A stretch of DNA of 64,000 nt, from the NCBI RefSeq assembly GCF_030272615.1, contig NC_081408.1, positions 400,423,889 through 400,487,888 of the forward strand. Reading direction: 5' to 3'. Below the pieces are notes generated by a model. It did not search any database, was not told where the DNA came from, and saw only the letters and a program-made list of their open reading frames with translations. A program made the position numbers and the translations under genes. The DNA comes from Cryptomeria japonica. Lineage: Eukaryota; Streptophyta; Pinopsida; Cupressales; Cupressaceae. Shown piece by piece: positions 47,161 through 57,455 of this stretch (position 1 is its first letter; each line of letters begins with the position of its first letter).

Positions 47161-47364
47161 GGTTGATTCTTTTCATTTGTTTGGCAAAGCTGGTGGGTTT
47201 CATATTGCTTGAGCTGGGTCAGAAGAACTAGCTCCTTGGAGGGTGACTTTCTTTTGAGAATGGGTGAGAGCTCTTGCATATCATGATTCATTTGGTTTAT
47301 CTTGGACTATAATCACATTGCAATATTCTGAGTGGGAAGGCTCAATCATGTTGATAACGTTGTC

Positions 47365-49044
47365 CTAACTGGCATAAGTATAATTTATCTTGGCACCTCC
47401 TTTGGTCTTTGAAGAATCACCTTGTTCGTAAACAGGAAAAGGGTCTTTAAATACTTTATGATCTGTATTAGTCAGATGATTCCCAACAACAACTTTACCA
47501 GCATCTATGAGATCTTGAATCTCATGTTTTAGCTTCATGCAATTGTTTATGTTATGACCTTTATTCCGATGGAAGTCACAGTATTCATTTTCTCTCCACC
47601 ATCTTGGTTTGACATCTGGATCATATGGTCTGGAGTTATCTGGTAGTATTATCAAGTTGTTTTCCAATAGCGTTTTGAAAGCGGATTCATATGATTCTTT
47701 GAGAGGAGTAAAATCACGCTTAGGTTTGGAAAGCCAAGGCTTTTCTTTGAACCATTCCTTTGTTTTCTTTGGCAGATTTTCCGCTGCAGGCTCAGCAGCT
47801 TTAAGTGCTTGTGTACCACTAGCCAAGTTGAATATTGTGGATTTTGAGTTGGTTTTGACAGTGTCTACTACTCCATCGTTAACAACATTCTTGTTGTTGT
47901 CTTTGCCAAACTTCCAATACTTGTTCTTCTCTTTAGAGCTAGATCTTGGTTGTTTTTCTTTCCAAGGTGTGATATCTCCCTTGTTTATGAGCACATCTTC
48001 CATTTGAATGGCATTATCTACCATTTTGTTAAATGATGGGTGTACTTGCATTTGTACACTATACTTCAGTTCAGGGACCAAGTTATTGACAAATATATTC
48101 ATTTTCTCAGAGTCTGGGATAGGTCGAGAATACCTAGAAAACATCTTTCTCCAGCGTTGGAGGAAAGTAAGAAGAGGCTCCCATATTTTTTTTTTCGTAT
48201 TGCAAAGCTTGATCATAGTCATAGGATGTCGAATGTTGTATGAGTAGTGTTGTAAAAATAGTTGGATTAGTTCTTCAAATGTTTTTATTCCCTTGGGTAG
48301 ACTTGAGAACCATTCCATTGCTTGACCCCCTAAACTCCTTGGGAAGAGGCGCATGAGGTATGTTTGATCATGCATGAACTCCATACAGGCAACACAAAAC
48401 TCTCTAACATGATCTTGAGGATCTGAGGTACCATCATACTTATCAAATTTTGGGATCTCCACTCATGAGGGAAATGGAGGCATGTATAGATTCTTGTCAA
48501 ATAGAAAGGGACATATTGTTTCCAGAGAATATTGTTTTGGGGACTTGTCCTTATTCTTCAGTTCTGTGACCTCCATTCGTAAGGCTAGTAATTGTTTGTG
48601 TACCATGAGTATAGGTGATTCTTTCTTTTTAGTAACAAGTGTTTGAACATCATATCCAGTAGGAAGTTTGGCACCTTGCTTTGCTAGTTCTAAGAAATAG
48701 TCTTCCTTCTCTCGGGTCATGATAGCTTTCATCATTTTTCTAAAGTCTTTGTCCTTTTGATAGTCATGAATTTCTTTTTCTGGAGGTTCAGTGTCTTCAT
48801 CAGCCTCACTTGATGATGAGAAATCATTATCATTTTCGAGAATGTTATTATTGTCCTTGTTTCCATCATTGTGTCCCATCTCATATATAGTGGGAGATTT
48901 AGGCTCATCAAAAACTGGTCTGCCTGATGACGACAGTATGTTAGTGAGTAGATCCCCTTCGTAAAATGGATTGTCGGTGTATGAAAAGGGTATTCCTTTG
49001 CCTTTGGCTTCTTTCTTATGAGAACTGCTGGTTTGTGTAGGCAT
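47365..49044 (-). pseudogene. gag: R3 gag (one in-frame stop)
   Basis: Two frames in register (49044-48463 and 48462-47365) separated by a single TGA after MPPFPS; about 560 codons. N-terminus MPTQTSSSHKKEAKGKGIPF; acidic middle; core EIPKFDKYDGTSDPQDHVRE, LFPRSLGGQAMEWFSSLPKG, FEELIQLFLQHYSYNIRHPM; basic Lys-rich segment. The zinc-knuckle-like C-terminal motif is YCDFHRNKGHNINNC (C-H-H-C). Retrotrans_gag family with the Tat-type CxxH...GH....C knuckle. This is the best-preserved gag here. Confidence 0.85.
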
Positions 49045-49163
49045 TTTTATGGATTAGTGCGACCTAAAGTTGTTTGTGATGTAGAGGTCAAGATCAAATT
49101 CAGAGCTAGTTGTTCTATTTAGAGTATTGTTTGGGAGAAACAACTGAGATTCAGTCTAATTTT

Positions 49164-49360
49164 AGGAATGATCTATCCTGTATAAGATGTTTATCTAAGT
49201 TGATTCTAAGAGTAGTGTAAGATTTCATCTTGTTTCAGGAACGATCTATCCTGTATAAGATGTTTATCTAAGTTGATTCTAAGAGTAGTGTAAGATTTAG
49301 TCTTGTTTCAGGAACAATCTATCCTGTATAAGATGTTATCTAAGTGACTAAAAATTTGAT
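49164..49360. repeat. 73-bp tandem repeat, 2.5 copies (R3 leader)
   Basis: Units start aggaa(t/c)gatctatcctgt at 49164 and 49237, and aggaacaatctatcctgt at 49310. Copies are nearly identical, so the duplication is recent relative to the element. Confidence 0.85.
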
Positions 49361-49510
49361 AGGTAGTTTATTGAACTAGCTGAAAGATGATCGACCAAAT
49401 CATGCAACGCAAATGGTAGAGGTACACTGTCTTGATTTGTTTATGCTCAGGGAAATTGATAACCAGTATTATGTTCGTTGTAAGTTGTTTTTAGGAAAAT
49501 TTGACTATTC

Positions 49511-49815
49511 TGTTATGACAAAACCAGAGACTCATACGACAGAATTTTTTGAACTGGACGATAATTTAGTAGCTAGAGGATGACAAAAGTTATGTTTCAT
49601 ACGAGTTGTTGCCTCGTACCGTACAACAATAGGTATGTGCAGGATGACAAAATAATCAGAGCATTTCTGTTTCGTACGACACAGGATACAGAACTAGATG
49701 AAAATGACTCATACGACACAGGATCAAGTGTAGAACGACAAATCAGAAGACTCGTACGACACAGAATCAGGTGCAGCGCGATAAATTATCAGACTCGTAT
49801 GACTGTTCACAGGAC
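49511..49815 (-). repeat. TCGTACGA motif array in gag-pol leader (R3)
   Basis: On the + strand, words such as ctcatacgacagaat, tttcatacgagttg, ttcgtacgacacaggat, ctcatacgacacaggat, ctcgtacgacacagaat and ctcgtatgactg, about ten copies. On the - strand (gag-pol sense) they read TTTTGTCGTACGAG-like, the same orientation relative to gag as the 37391-37640 array has to PMD. Confidence 0.8.
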
Positions 49816-49879
49816 AGAGCCTAGAAATTCTGAGTTTTTTGATTGCTAAGTATGATAATTGAGTATGACCAATTCTGAG

Positions 49880-50155
49880 ATGGACTGATTTTTGACCAAG
49901 ATATAGAATTTTGACTAAGGATAGACTAGTTTCTGACACGAATAGAGTTTTGACTTAAGATGGACTAGTTTCTGACACGGACAGAGTTTCGACTTAGGAT
50001 GGACTAGTTTCTGACACAGACAGAGTTTTGACTTAGGATGGACTAGTTTCTGACACGAATGGAGTTTCTACTTAGGATGGACTAGTTTCTGACACGGACA
50101 GAGTTTCGACTTAGGATGGACTAATTTCTGACACGAACAGAGTTTCTAATCACTG
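49880..50155. repeat. About 39-bp tandem repeat, 6-7 copies (R3 leader)
   Basis: The unit is gacttaggatggactagttt then ctgacacggacagagttt, repeated with few changes. A CACGGACAG/CACGAATAG variation is visible. No coding potential is evident. Confidence 0.85.
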
Positions 50156-50649
50156 AGTTGGTTTCTTGTCTTCTCCAATTTCGGTATTTCAGTTTTTTTT
50201 GTTTCAGGGATGAAAACACAAAAAACAAGTAGTATGTATAGTGACTCCAATCACAGTATGCAAAACCCTAAGGAATTTGGTGAGGAAAGAGAACCTTTGC
50301 TTGTAGACTCAGGTACACACCGAATAGCTAATCAGAATATGACCGCTAACTCTCACGCAATGGATTCTCAACACCGTATTATCCGACTCCAAACACTAAT
50401 GGGGAAACGAAATGACAAGTATCTTGGGAGTGTTACTATCTCTCTTGCACAAAGATTATCCCCCTTTCAGAGATGAACCGGGTAGCTTCTAATTTTAATT
50501 GGAATTAGTCAGGGATCCATTCAGCATGTCGAGGTATAAACTCAATTAAGAGGCCTCCCAGCCTTGAAAACCAAGGTTTAATATACCCGAAGGTACGAAG
50601 GAGAGCTATTCCCAAGCACTGTCGTTGACTTGATTTTCATCAAATCACA

Positions 50650-50774
50650 TTTATTTTATAGTGGTTTGGAGTACTTGGCATCTAGCCATTTCCACTTAGG
50701 TCATTCCCCCCACACTGGTTGTAACGGCTTTAAGAGTTTTTCAACCCCTCGGGAGGGCAGGCCTGCTAAAGATG
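50650..50774 (-). promoter_or_regulatory. Conserved leader block (R3)
   Basis: It matches R2 30677-30788: tatagtggtttggagtactt, tagccatttccacttagg, tcattccccccacactgg and gggcaggcc...ctaaag. It may be a packaging, dimerisation or translation signal in the element RNA; inferred from conservation only. Confidence 0.5.
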
Positions 50775-51171
50775 TACAAATCTCAAACAAAGAAAAAGCC
50801 TCAAGGGTTTGGATTTCTGATTGTCTAGAAAAAGACAAGAGCATACTCTCCTACATCTCAGAATCTTCCAAAAAGCACGAAAGACAGATTTGTTCTTTAA
50901 CCAGATAGCAAGTTAGGTTCCTAAAAATGAATTTAAAGAATACACGATGTTTAGTCAATTCTCCTTAGGCAACCTGCAAAGACAACGAATCAGTAGTCAT
51001 ATTGTCTTTGTGTGACAAGCATATTCTTTGACAAGAATTCTACAAAAACTGATTAGGCTGTAAAAAATTCTGAGATAGACAGATAAACAGTCAGGGTCAG
51101 TCGTCAGAATAATCAATAAAAAATCATGAAAATTTGCCTCTTTTTTTTACTTTTTTATCAGAAAATACAGA

Positions 51172-51290
51172 GTCGTACGACAGTATGAAAACTTGTACGA
51201 TATAGGATCCCAACTCTTACGAGATAGGATTCCAGTTCGTACGACACCTACATTTTGTCATTTCAGCCTGTGGGAATTGTCGTACGAGAT
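51172..51290 (-). repeat. TCGTACGA array, part next to the primer site (R3)
   Basis: Five copies: gagtcgtacgacag, cttgtacgatatagg, ctcttacgagatagg, gttcgtacgacac and attgtcgtacgagatg. The last one is in the opposite orientation. Confidence 0.75.
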
Positions 51291-51379
51291 GTACAGACGA
51301 AAAATCAAAAAATCTGAAATCTGAAAAATAACAAAAAAATAAGAAGTCAGTCTTGGAGGCCAAAAAAATGTAGTCTTCT

Positions 51380-51397
51380 GCCCCATGGTGGGTGCCA
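51380..51397 (-). promoter_or_regulatory. Primer-binding site of R3 (tRNA-Lys type)
   Basis: The - strand reads TGGCACCCACCATGGGGC, four bases after the 5' LTR. It has two mismatches to the tRNA-Lys complement as recalled. Confidence 0.8.
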
Positions 51398-51401
51398 GAG
51401 A

Positions 51402-52496
51402 TATGTGTGTGAAAAAGTGGTTTGTATTTGTAAGCACAACACTTCAATTAAGTCATTATATGCATGGTTAGTAATCAATAATCAATAAATAATAAACCAT
51501 AACAAAGTGACTAATTGCCTTCTAAAAGATGCAAGTATAAGATTGCTCTCAAATTTTTATAAGCAATACCAGTGACTAGACTACACCAAGACAAAGGATT
51601 TAATCTATATGATATTAACTATATGGATGCAAGATGGATGAATAATTCAAGCAATAATGAATTCGAGCAATATGGATTCAAGCAATAATGGATGCAAGTA
51701 ATATAAAAAGCACAATGATCTTCAATGACTCCAGATTAAAATCAGCGTAATAATAATCTCCAAGTGTGTTCTCAAAAATCTATGGGGTAAATTGGAATGA
51801 GAGCTGAAGACTAAATTTATAGAGAATTACAAAAGAAAAAGCTCAATTTAGGATTAATTGAAAATAATTGAGAAATCGGGTTTAGTTAACCTTGAGATAG
51901 ATTCCAATTATAGTTTAATTCAAATGCATTCAAATTAGAAGTCCAAGTTGCATTGGAAATAATAATAAATTAATTCCATGCATTTGTGATAAAAATAGAT
52001 AATTCTTTTATTTATTCAAGAAAAGAGTCTTTTCAATGCAACTGAACTTCTTTTTCTGAAAAGCTTTGAGTTCCAATTTTAGAGAATAATCAATAATTCA
52101 ATTTAATTGCTTTTATGATTTCAAGTTCTAAATTTAGAAAAAGAAATAATATCTCAAGTTTGATTTCTCTCTCAATTCAATTCTTTTTGTTTAATTTCAA
52201 TTCAACTCTTTCTTTGCAATTAATTCCTCTTTTGTGATAAATTAATTCCTTTTGCATGATTAAATGGCAAATGTATTAATTAATTAAATATGCAAAATTA
52301 AAATAGAATATTTGATCAAAATGATATTCTTGGAAATGATTCAATTAATTAAATGAATATTTAATTAATATTGAGTAATTGATTTGTCATGTGAATAATG
52401 TGCTCAAGATTGATTTAATTGCCTTTGGTTAGGACCTTGGTGATGTTGTCGAGATTAGGGGCCCATGGTTTAGATGACCATTTTTAGGGTATTACA
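51402..52496 (-). repeat. 5' LTR of R3
   Basis: It starts TGTAATACCC at 52496 on the - strand. It is collinear with 34936-36042 and keeps the same CTATAAA box. A small deletion near 52290 (ggatatttaataaatt present only in the 3' LTR) is the clearest difference. Confidence 0.9.
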
Positions 52497-53232
52497 AGTA
52501 CCACTTTATCAGAGAAAGTCTCTCCAATATAGTCGCCTTCTCCACTTGGTCCATCGGGTATTGAGGTGACATAATTTAGGACTTCCCGATGACATCACTA
52601 TAAATACACCACCCCATCAGTTGTCGGCAAGAGTTTCACCGATAACCCCATCGAGTATCAGGATAACGTTTTTTCTTCATTGTCGATAGTATGTGTTACT
52701 TTGATGACTCCGAATTATTATCATATCATCACCATAACTCTCCCTGATGGATTACCACTAAGTCTCACTTCTTCACGCCGCTCACGCCTTTTAGGAAACA
52801 TCGTCGGCATGAGTTATTTCGATCAACATACTCCATCCTCCTCGAGTGATCTCATCGGGATGACTTATGTCGATAAGAAGAATTTTGCATTTTTTACAAA
52901 AGAAGCCTTTCTCCATGGATGCAAATTTTAATAAGCATACCGAAAGGTTTCTCCCACACCATTGACATATTTGAACAAGCTCACAACCCTGCTCTATGCT
53001 GATCTTCCAAAAAATGCTCTTGCAATGAGACTAATTGTGAAGATGAGGATTATCAGAACGCCATTTCACTCAACACTTCCCTTGAATATGCCCAAGTGAT
53101 TCCTTTTCATGAAGACACTGCAAATATATCTCTTGTACATACAATCCAACAATAAATGCTCTTATGATGGAACTATATGCAAAAAGCATCCATATGTAGC
53201 ACACAAATATTTTGTAAAAATATGTGCTAACA
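52497..53232 (-). repeat. R4 3' LTR, piece 3 with LTR start
   Basis: It continues piece 2 across R3. It contains the rest of the CCGAT/ATCGG array (52549-52890, e.g. ccatcgggta, catcgagtatcagg, catcgggatgact) and ends at the LTR start TGTTAGCACATA (- strand from 53232). The same start opens R6 at 10610. Just outside, the - strand reads ccccagaaagagccac, the likely polypurine tract. Confidence 0.8.
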
Positions 53233-53383
53233 GTGGCTCTTTCTGGGGATCTATGTTCTTTTTAAGGACATAGCAAGATCTCAGCCATCTCTGGAAAGCA
53301 GACCAAAATAGAAAATTGAAAACACATAACAGAAAACAAAAGGAAAACTATATTACTATGATACAAGAAATATTCCCTGATTA

Positions 53384-54616
53384 TCAAGAGAAGAAATGCT
53401 TGAGGTATTGAGCATGGACTGGAAATTCCAACACTTCACCATCAGTATCTTGCAAGTAATATGAGTTTTCTCCACTTTTTTTCAAGATGATATAGGGTCC
53501 TAGCCAGAGTGCGTCAAATTTTTTATGTTTTCCTTTGTCTTGGTCCCTGGCATTCCATATAAGTACCCATTCTCCTTCTTCAAAATTTCTATCACAAGCC
53601 TTTTTATCATGTAAAGCCTTAACCATCTGTTGCCTCTGAATTTTTCTTTCCTGAGCCTCTTTTCTATACTCATCCAACTCAGCCAATGCCATCAACCTAT
53701 CCCCCATGAATTTTACTTCTTCTGAACACTCCTCTTTAACAAATTTATAAACTGGAAGCAAATTATTCAAGGGTAATCTTGCTTCTTTTCCATATACAAG
53801 CTCATATGGAGCAAATCCTATGGACTTCTTGACTGTCACTCTATCAGCCCATACTGCTAAGATCAATTTTGAATCCCAAGCTCTTTTATTATCACCGAAC
53901 ATCCTTTTAATAATCTTCAACAAGTTCTTATTGCTTGATTCTGCTTGTCCATTTCCTTGGGGATGGTAAGGTGATGAATAGGACAAAGTGATGCCATAAT
54001 TTTCACAAAAATCAAAGAATTCCTTGGATCTGAAACACATCCCATTGTCCACCACAATCTTCTGAGGTACTCTAAATCTGGTCAGAATATTTTCCAAGAG
54101 AAACTTTGTCACCACTTTGCTTGTAGCCTATCTTGTTGGAATGGCTTCAACCCACTTAGTAAAATAATCAGTAGCCACCAAAATCCATTTATACCCACCA
54201 CTAGATTTGTTTTCTATTTCCCCTATGAATTCAATAACCCACATCTAGAATGGTTCTTTTGTATGCATGGGTCTGAGAGGAATAGCTCCATTATACTTAA
54301 GCTTCCCTGAAAGTTTTTGACATGCTTCATATTTTCTGATATAAGCATGACAATCCTTGAAAACTTGGAGCCAATAATAATCGGCATTAAGAATTTTATG
54401 AGCAGTGGTTTTGGTTGAGAAATGGCCTCCACATACACCTTCATGCAAGTCTTTTAAAACAGCAGATGCTTGATACTCATCTAGACACAATAAGAGAATA
54501 CCATCTCTATTTTTCCAGTATAAATCTCCATTAAGTAATACATACCTAGATGTTTGAAGCTTTAAAGCTATTTTCTTACTATCATTTAAACTATCATGAC
54601 ACTTCATGTATTTCAA
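53384..54616 (-). pseudogene. pol: R4 integrase
   Basis: Pieces 54616-54245 and 54115-53384. The zinc head has DLHEGVCGGHFSTKTTAHKI and CHAYIRKYEACQK (HHCC). The core reads WVIEFIGEI, where the first catalytic Asp is Glu, then IVVDNGMCF (Asp) and PQGNGQAESSNK (Glu). The C-terminal part has FAPYELVYGKEARLPL, GEWVLIWNARDQDKGKH, FDALWLGPYII and ends VHAQYLKHFFS. A stop after EPF and another before the long frame break it. It lies close to the PPT; unlike in R2 and R3, no spacer ORF follows. Confidence 0.8.
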
Positions 54617-54930
54617 TTAATAAACAATATTTGTATACCAAGGCCACCTCTCAATGCTCATTTGTGCATCTTCCAACTCTATTTGATTTACCTATGTTGC
54701 TTCAAGATTGGATTCTCCATCAATTTTGCTAAACCCTGACCCCTCACCAACTTTGTGATCTATATATCAATATTGAATTCTTAGATCTGGTTTATCTATC
54801 TGTATCTCCTTCCAGTAGTCTCTGATTGCCCAAAGATGTCTTTAATAGCAGCATTTGGTACATATGTAATAACAATGGCACCAACCAGGTAGGGTCTGAA
54901 AGCTTTTATGGTTTTCACAAGAGCATAAGC

Positions 54931-55338
54931 CTATTTTTCATTTAAATCATAGTTCAACTCAAATGCTTGCAATGTTTTGCTAAAGAATGTCATTGGTTGT
55001 TCATGGCCCTCATCATTCTTTTGTAACATGATAGAAATAATAGTATGGAATGAAGCAAATGAAAACACTTGGAAAGGCTTAGAGAAATCAGGGGATTTTA
55101 ATACAAGGGCTTCCTTGATGGCTCTTTTGATGTTTACAAAAGCTTCAAGAGCTTCATTAGTCCACTTTATTTCAGCACCCATTTTCAACATTTTAGCAAT
55201 ACGTTTTATAATTTTAGAGAAGTTTAAAACAAATCTTCTTACAAAGTTACTTTGACCAAAAAAAGATTGAATTGCCTTAACTATTTTAGGGATTTGAATC
55301 TTATCAATAGTAGCAATCCTTTCTGGATTGATTCTCAC
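54931..55338 (-). pseudogene. pol: R4 gypsy RNase H
   Basis: Open 135 codons: MRINPERIATIDKIQIPKIV (RT-RNase H connection), FFGQSNFVRRFVLNFSKII, KWTNEALEAFVNIKRAIKEA, PFQVFSFASFHTIISIMLQK (where an Asp is expected, FSFASFHTIIS suggests loss of the first catalytic residue) and PMTFFSKTLQAFELNYDLNE. The frame continues degenerate beyond 54931. Confidence 0.7.
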
Positions 55339-55347
55339 ACCATCTTT

Positions 55348-55929
55348 TTAAACAATATGACCTAACAATTTCCCTTCAGTAACTCCAAAATGACACTTTA
55401 TGGGATTTAAAGATATGCCATATTCTAATGCTCTAATAAAGATTTTTTCTAGATCATTACAATGGTCTTCTTCTTTTTTAGAATAAGCAATCATATCATC
55501 CTGGTAAACTACCAAGATAAAATCAATCAGCCCCTCAAAGGCTACATCCATAGCCCTCTGGAATGTAGCTCCTGCATTTGTCAGTCCAAAAGGAATCCTA
55601 GAATAGACATAGGTGCCCCAAGGTGTGGTGAAAGTAGTTTTGAACTTTTCTGCTTCCCTAACTTTGACTTGATTATAGCCTGAGAAGCCATCCATCATAG
55701 ATAACAATTCATTTCCAATGACTTTCTGCAAAAGAGCCTCCATGTTAGGTAAAGCATAATTATCTTTTAAAGATGAAACATTTAAATTCCTAAAGTCCAC
55801 ACACGGTCTGATATCACTATACTTTTTCCTGACTGGGACCAAATTGGACACCCATGTCGAGTGCCTTATGGGCTCAATAATACCAACATTTCTCATTTTC
55901 ATCGGCTCTTCTTTCATCTTGGGAGCCAA
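55348..55929 (-). CDS. pol: R4 reverse transcriptase
   Basis: 193 open codons: IIEPIRHSTWVSNLVPVRKK, RPCVDFRNLNVSSLKDNYAL, LLSMMDGFSGYNQVKV (catalytic Asp), FTTPWGTYVYSRIPFGLTNA, GATFQRAMDVAF, VVYQDDMIAYSK (catalytic YQDD intact), LNPIKCHFGVTEGKLLGHIV. Complete fingers-palm core; the stop follows HIV. The sequence is clearly different from R2/R3 RT (YVDD, KNAGATYQRA), so R4 is another lineage. Confidence 0.85.
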   Translation of the reverse strand: MAPKMKEEPMKMRNVGIIEPIRHSTWVSNLVPVRKKYSDIRPCVDFRNLNVSSLKDNYALPNMEALLQKVIGNELLSMMDGFSGYNQVKVREAEKFKTTFTTPWGTYVYSRIPFGLTNAGATFQRAMDVAFEGLIDFILVVYQDDMIAYSKKEEDHCNDLEKIFIRALEYGISLNPIKCHFGVTEGKLLGHIV

Positions 55930-56031
55930 AGTAGGGATTATTGGCCTTTTCTTCTATCTGAAAGGATTTGCATCATTCTTTAAGGGTATCTCATGCTAGA
56001 ACAAGTCTTCCCTATATTCTTTAAGGTCATC

Positions 56032-56316
56032 TTATGACCAAGCGAAAACATGCCTGCACTTTCTTAGCAAATTAATCAATACTGTTCTGATTTTTGGTGT
56101 GAGCTCTTTTCCAATATATACTTCTCTTGGATTGCTTTCACTTCCCAAGTTTATTTTTTCAACATCCTCACATCCTCTTGAATTAGGTCTGAAACTTGCT
56201 ATATCTTTATCATCAAACATTCTTTCAACCTCTATCAATCCTTTTAGGATTTTATTTATTTTCAGCTGCAACACCTCTTGCCCAAGTATAGTCCCCTTGT
56301 CATCCTTGTCCTCCAC
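56032..56316 (-). pseudogene. pol: R4 linker between archaeal-type RNase H and RT
   Basis: 95 open codons, charged (LQLKINKILKGLIEVERMFD) and ending in the pre-RT motif IRTVLINLLRKCRHVFAWS, followed by a stop and a degenerate MPGLDP-like stretch. No enzymatic domain. Confidence 0.6.
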
Positions 56317-56349
56317 AAGTCCATTCCACTCAATCCGTTGGTGCTCATA

Positions 56350-56889
56350 CTAATTCTCACAAAATAAAAACTTTAGCAAATCCTTGTCATCATCAAATAC
56401 TTGCCAACTCTTTATATTGTCAGGGACTGATGGTCTGGTCTTAATTTCTACTTGGGTAATATCATCAAATAGGATATCATTATGTTTGATCGCCAGGTTA
56501 TCCATGAAGTCTACCAAAATGTTATTGTACCTTTCAATCCAATTTATGGAGAAAGCATCGAAGAGTTCAATGTAATCCCAAACCTCATTCTTGTAGCTTC
56601 TTAATTTTGCATTTTTTGTAGTAAATTTGCCTCTAATTTGTGAAATAGCTAATTCTAAATCACCATAAACTGTTAGTAACTTAATGCCATGTTTATTTGC
56701 TATTTTAAGTCCTAATAAAAGGGCCTCATATTCAGGAATATTATTAATACACTCAAAAGCTAACAAGAATGAGTATTTAAAAGATTTTCCATTAGGTGAA
56801 ATAAGTACAACTCTTGCTCCATTTCCATCCTTACTATAGGCACCATCAAAATACAATTTCCAAATTAAATTGTCATTTTGTGTAATCAT
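56350..56889 (-). CDS. pol: R4 archaeal-type RNase H located before RT
   Basis: 179 open codons of RVT_3-type RNase H with the acidic residues in place: LYFDGAYSKDGNGARVVLIS, PEYEALLLGLKIANKHG, TVYGDLELAISQIRGKF and ILVDFMDNLAI. It lies downstream of protease and upstream of RT on the coding strand. In R2, R3 and, as I recall, most Tat elements, this domain comes after RT. It could be a captured plant RNase H or a domain moved within pol. Confidence 0.8.
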   Translation of the reverse strand: MITQNDNLIWKLYFDGAYSKDGNGARVVLISPNGKSFKYSFLLAFECINNIPEYEALLLGLKIANKHGIKLLTVYGDLELAISQIRGKFTTKNAKLRSYKNEVWDYIELFDAFSINWIERYNNILVDFMDNLAIKHNDILFDDITQVEIKTRPSVPDNIKSWQVFDDDKDLLKFLFCEN

Positions 56890-56933
56890 TTTTGTAATTT
56901 TATCAACTTTTTTAAAGGTTTATAAATGCTTAC

Positions 56934-57455
56934 CTAAAAGTTGTCCATATCTGAGTGGCAAAAACAAGTCACTTCATCTGGATTAACCTCTTCTATGAGG
57001 TAGGGAGATCTTGGTTCTTTGTTTATCCTCACCTTTGTCCCTTTCACTGGAATAGTGGCATATGACAAGTCAAGTTGGACATGTCCACCCACCAAGTTAG
57101 ACCACGGTCTGGACAACAACATCCCATAGTTCACAGGCACTTGTACAACTGTGATATCTATCTTGTATGCAGTGTCTAGGTAGGCTAGGAATTTGAACTC
57201 AACATCCTTCATAATTCCTACTACAAAAACTGACCTATTGTCCATGGCATAGCACTTAACGTAAGGTGTATCAATATGCATTCCCAATTATCTCATGACG
57301 TCCTCTAGCATGATATTTACTACTGCTCCTGAATATATCATGCAATTTTTTAGCATTTTTGTGTTTATCAGCAGTGTTAGATAGAAAGGATCTACCTGTG
57401 TGAGATTTTTGGTAATAGAAGTACCAAGATACACAACAGGAGGATCTTCTTTTGA
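56934..57455 (-). pseudogene. pol: R4 protease
   Basis: A frame with one stop (near 57288). The active site reads CMIYSGAVVNIM, where Tyr replaces the catalytic Asp of DSGA. The following words VEFKFLAYLDTAYKIDITVV, VPVNYGMLLSRPWSNLVGGH and QLDLSYATIPVKGTKVRI follow retropepsin order (flap, LLGRPW). The protease is inactive by this substitution. Confidence 0.65.

Larger units (their letters stand above)
49045..51379. other. R3 leader between primer site and gag
   Basis: 2.3 kb without a gene, packed with repeats: 73-bp tandem (49164-49360), TCGTACGA array (49511-49815 and 51172-51290), about 39-bp tandem (49880-50155) and the conserved leader block (50650-50774). No other coding signal is seen. 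Confidence 0.6.
34936..52496 (-). mobile_element. R3: Tat-like Ty3/gypsy element, near full length
   Basis: A complete 17.6-kb element on the - strand. The LTRs are 51402-52496 (5') and 34936-36042 (3'). The flanks ggtac (34931-34935) and agtac (52497-52501) are 5-bp target duplications with one mismatch. Order matches R2: tRNA-Lys-type primer site, long leader with repeats, gag, protease, G-patch, RT, two RNase H domains, integrase, hairpins, antisense PMD, motif array, PPT. It is inserted in the CCGAT array of R4's 3' LTR. Confidence 0.9.

Noticed and set aside
52680..52931. A + strand open frame of 83 codons
   Set aside because: It runs through the CCGAT array on the strand opposite to R4, with no similarity to anything; it is a chance frame.
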